Shown one piece after another: positions 61,561 through 64,000 of a stretch of 64,000 bases of DNA; position 1 is the first letter of the stretch, and every line of letters begins with the position of its first letter. The notes below the pieces were generated by a model, which was not told the DNA's origin, made no database searches, and saw only the letters and a list, made by a program, of their open reading frames with translations. The stretch spans positions 1 to 64,000 of the forward strand of contig NZ_JAGXJY010000018.1 in the NCBI RefSeq assembly GCF_019091085.1, given 5' to 3'. This DNA is from Mesorhizobium sp. GbtcB19. Lineage in GTDB: Bacteria > Pseudomonadota > Alphaproteobacteria > Rhizobiales > Rhizobiaceae. The translations under genes and the position numbers were made by a program.

Positions 61561-62307
61561 CTAGCGCTGCCCACCCGAGGCGGTGATGCGTTCGCCGGTC
61601 AGCCAGGCGGACTGGTCGGAAGCCAGGAACACCGCGACACGCGCGATGTCATCGGGCTGCCCCACCCGACCCATCGGCATCGTCGCACCGATGTTTTTGG
61701 CGATTTCGCCGCCGATTCCCGCCACGGCGAGGCCTTCGGTCTCGGTCATGCCGGGGGCGATCGCGTTGACCCTTATCTTGCGCCCGGCAAGCTCATTGCC
61801 CAGGGCCCTGGTGATGGTGTCGACCGCGCTCTTGGACGCCGAATACACAACCGAGTTCGACACCGGATTGGCGCTCGATATCGTGCTCAGGTTGATCACG
61901 CTGCCGCCGTGACCATCGAATGCCCTGACGGCTTCCTGCGTGGTCAAGAGGATGCTGAGCACATTGATGTCGAACTGGCGATGGAACTCGGCCTCGGTCA
62001 CTTCCTCCAGCGGTGCAAACCGGAACACACCTGCATTGTTGACGAGGATGCCGGGCGTACCAAACGCAGCCTTCGCCTCTGCGAAGAGCCGCTTCACATC
62101 GGCGCTTTTGCTGACGTCGGCCTGGACCGCGACGGCCTTGCCGCCATGGCGCAAGATGTCGCCCACCACCTTGTCGGCATCGTCCTTGCTGGAAGCATAG
62201 TTGACCACGACCGCCGCGCCTGCCCTGGCGAACTGCCGCGCGATCGCTGCGCCTATGCCCTTCGAGGCGCCCGTCACGATCGCCACTTTGTCCTTCAACT
62301 CGTCCAC
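61561..62307 (-). CDS. SDR family oxidoreductase (FabG-like)
   Basis: 248 residues. TGASKGIGAAIARQFARAGAAVVV in pieces (TGASKGIG), NNAGVFRF, active-site INLSTISSANPVSNSVVYSASKSA with Tyr-Lys, C-terminal WLTGERITASGGQR. GTG 62307 with GGGAG eight to twelve bases upstream. Divergent from a LysR gene that is its likely regulator. Confidence 0.87.
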   Translation of the reverse strand: MDELKDKVAIVTGASKGIGAAIARQFARAGAAVVVNYASSKDDADKVVGDILRHGGKAVAVQADVSKSADVKRLFAEAKAAFGTPGILVNNAGVFRFAPLEEVTEAEFHRQFDINVLSILLTTQEAVRAFDGHGGSVINLSTISSANPVSNSVVYSASKSAVDTITRALGNELAGRKIRVNAIAPGMTETEGLAVAGIGGEIAKNIGATMPMGRVGQPDDIARVAVFLASDQSAWLTGERITASGGQR

Positions 62308-62411
62308 GCGTCTTTCTCCCTTAGTTGCTCGAACCGCCGACAATCGGCGTGTTGACGGACAGGTAGATTATGCGTTGCGAAGCGAGTAGCGGGGCAAGCG
62401 TCATATGATAT

Positions 62412-62426
62412 ATACGTCGACCGTAT
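62412..62426. promoter_or_regulatory. palindrome overlapping the LysR start
   Basis: ATACG-TCGAC-CGTAT inverted repeat whose last bases are the first bases of the LysR start codon (ATG 62425), placed for autorepression or steric control. Surrounding bases (CATATGATATATA) are AT-rich and promoter-like. Confidence 0.35.
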
Positions 62427-63315
62427 GAATGATCGGCTCCAGCAGCTCGCAATCTTCCTCCGCACTGTCGAGACCGGCAGCTTCTCCAAGGTGGCGCGAG
62501 AATTCGGGCTGTCGCAGCCTTCCGTGTCGCGCACGGTCGCGGCTCTGGAGGATCGGCTCGGCGTCAAGCTGCTCGCCAGGACCACGCGCCAGCTCTCGTT
62601 GACGGATGCCGGCGAGGCGTTGCTGTCGCGTGCGCGCGACGCGCTTGCCGGAGTCGAGGAGGCTGAGAATGCCGCGCGCGGAGCGGACCGGCTGTCCGGC
62701 ATGTTGCGCGTAGCCATGCCGCCGACATTCGGTGTCAGGCAGATCGTTCCGCTGTTGCCGGCGTTTCTCGAGATGCATCCGGATATCAGGATCGACCTGA
62801 TGATGTCCGACCGCTACGAGGACCTGATCGCCGAAGGCGCCGACATGGCACTTCGCCTCGGCAGCCAGCCGGATTCCAGTTTCGTGACGCGCAAGCTCGC
62901 CGCGACCCGCCGCCTGTTCGTGGCTTCGCCCGCCTATCTCGCCCGCCGCGGCAGGCCCGAAAACCTTGCAGATCTTGGCCTGCACCACATCGTCGGCGGC
63001 CCGGGCGATGAGGGCGAGCAGAACTGGACCGCGCACCGCAATGGCGTTGAGGAGATGCAGCGGGTCGAACCGCGGGTCCGCACCCGCGCGGCCATCGGCG
63101 CAGTCACCTGCGCCAGCTTCGGTCTCGGCATCGCCATCGCTTCGACCTGGATGTGCGCCGATGAACTGGCCTCCGGCAGACTGGTGGAGGTGCTTGCCGA
63201 CTATCGGCTTGAACCGGCAACGGCGTACGCTGTCTTTCCCCACGGACGCCGCCTGCCGCAGAGGGTCCGTGCCTTCAGCGACTATTTGCAGCGGAGCCTG
63301 GTGAGCGACGCCTAG
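62425..63315 (+). CDS. LysR-family transcriptional regulator
   Basis: 296 residues. HTH: DRLQQLAIFLRTVETGSFSKVAREFGLSQPSVSRTVAALEDRLGVKLL in landmarks (ETGSFSKVAREF, SVSRTVAALEDRLG). Effector domain: LRVAMPPTFGVRQIVP, LMMSDRYEDLIAEGADMALRLG. ATG 62425 without a strong ribosome binding site. Divergent from the SDR gene; convergent with the partial aldehyde dehydrogenase gene. Confidence 0.87.
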   Translation: MNDRLQQLAIFLRTVETGSFSKVAREFGLSQPSVSRTVAALEDRLGVKLLARTTRQLSLTDAGEALLSRARDALAGVEEAENAARGADRLSGMLRVAMPPTFGVRQIVPLLPAFLEMHPDIRIDLMMSDRYEDLIAEGADMALRLGSQPDSSFVTRKLAATRRLFVASPAYLARRGRPENLADLGLHHIVGGPGDEGEQNWTAHRNGVEEMQRVEPRVRTRAAIGAVTCASFGLGIAIASTWMCADELASGRLVEVLADYRLEPATAYAVFPHGRRLPQRVRAFSDYLQRSLVSDA

Positions 63316-63336
63316 AGCGTCTCTCGATGGTCGAGG

Positions 63337-64000
63337 CTATCCGAGATTGATCCAGGCCGTCTTGAGGTCGGTGTATTTCTCGATGGCGTGGAGCGACTTG
63401 TCGCGGCCGAAGCCGGATTGCTTGAAGCCGCCGAGCGGCACCGTGATGTCGGCGCCGCCATAGGTGTTGACGTGGACGACACCGGCATTGATGGCGCGGA
63501 CCATGCGGTGCGCGGTCGACAGGTTCGACGTCCACACCGCCGAGGCGAGGCCATAGACCGTCGCGTTGGCGAGCCGCACCGCTTCCGCCTCGGTCTCGAA
63601 GCGCATGACGCCAAGAACCGGGCCGAACACTTCCTCGCGGGCAAGCTGCATTTTTTCGGTCACGTTGTCGAAGATGGTCGGCGCCATGTAGCTGCCGCCG
63701 GTCTCGGTGAGAATGCGCTCGCCGCCGGTGACGAGACGGGCGCCCTCCTCCGAAGCTTTTGCAACGAAGCCGAGATTCTTGGTCAGCTGTTCGGCGCTCG
63801 ACACCGCGCCGACGTCGGAGCCGAGATCGAGCGGATCGCCGACCTTCAGCTTGGTGGTTGCTTTCAGAAGCTCGTCCATGAAACGGTCGTAGACCGAGGC
63901 CTGGACCAGCAGCCGCGAGCCGGCAACGCAGACTTGTCCGGAATTGCGGAAGATGCCGTTGGCCGAGACGACCGCCGCCTGCTTCAAATCCGGCGCATCG
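63337..64000 (-). CDS. aldehyde dehydrogenase, N-terminal part outside the window
   Basis: About 221 C-terminal codons are visible; the gene continues past 64000. The catalytic Cys motif NSGQVCVAGSR lies near the window edge, then REEVFGPVLGVMRF and the C-terminal VPLGGFKQSGFGRDKSLHAIEKYTDLKTAW. PuuC/gamma-glutamyl-aminobutyraldehyde-type dehydrogenases share this tail, but the substrate cannot be set from a fragment. Confidence 0.85.
   Translation of the reverse strand, partial: DAPDLKQAAVVSANGIFRNSGQVCVAGSRLLVQASVYDRFMDELLKATTKLKVGDPLDLGSDVGAVSSAEQLTKNLGFVAKASEEGARLVTGGERILTETGGSYMAPTIFDNVTEKMQLAREEVFGPVLGVMRFETEAEAVRLANATVYGLASAVWTSNLSTAHRMVRAINAGVVHVNTYGGADITVPLGGFKQSGFGRDKSLHAIEKYTDLKTAWINLG

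Overview
The window is high-GC alphaproteobacterial chromosome, most likely Mesorhizobium or a close Rhizobiales relative. The evidence is an FMN riboswitch placed directly before a RibH2-type lumazine synthase, dense ABC uptake operons each paired with a small regulator, a DUF1127 mini-protein, and the palindromic intergenic mosaic repeats typical of rhizobia. Species cannot be fixed from sequence reading alone. No rRNA, tRNA, CRISPR array or intact insertion sequence was seen.

Layout. 0.2-6.7 kb: a DUF1127 protein, then an RbsABC-like ABC transporter divergent from mtnK-mtnA, together a probable 5-methylthioribose uptake and salvage locus. 6.7-12 kb: mosaic repeats, FMN riboswitch-ribH2, an autotransporter with a propeller-like passenger, a FadR-type regulator and a class II fructose-bisphosphate aldolase. 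11.9-19.3 kb: a tight five-gene operon (SWIM zinc finger, DUF5691, MoxR ATPase, DUF5682, vWA) resembling E. coli yehLMPQ. 19.5-30.8 kb: a nine-gene catabolic operon (aminotransferase, two SDRs, amidohydrolase, COG0523 metallochaperone, branched-chain-type ABC transporter with a fused LivM-LivG) under a divergent IclR regulator. 30.8-37.6 kb: a three-operator promoter before a fused LplT-Aas lipid enzyme, then two AraC regulators and an SDR. 37.7-41 kb: a GGDEF-EAL protein divergent from a methyltransferase-like gene.

41.4-47.6 kb is the standout. A compact operon encodes a TIR-domain protein with the catalytic-type glutamate retained, a MoxR-like AAA+ ATPase, a vWA-like protein with an altered MIDAS, and a 943-residue protein that fuses an unfamiliar N-terminal module to TssB-like and TssC-like type VI secretion sheath domains. 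No other secretion-system gene is present. The simplest reading is a NADase-linked conflict (antiphage or abortive) system that has co-opted a contractile-sheath protein as sensor or scaffold. This function is inferred, not shown.

47.7-56.5 kb: a quinone-oxidoreductase/LysR pair and a second branched-chain-type ABC operon carrying an SDR, a MoaF-like and a SnoaL-like gene. 56.5-64 kb: YceI plus a membrane protein bracketed by a 36-bp direct repeat, an aldehyde dehydrogenase/GMC oxidoreductase operon, an SDR/LysR divergent pair and an aldehyde dehydrogenase cut by the window end. In all three ABC operons the binding-protein gene is followed by a stable inverted repeat, which probably sets its expression above that of the membrane parts.
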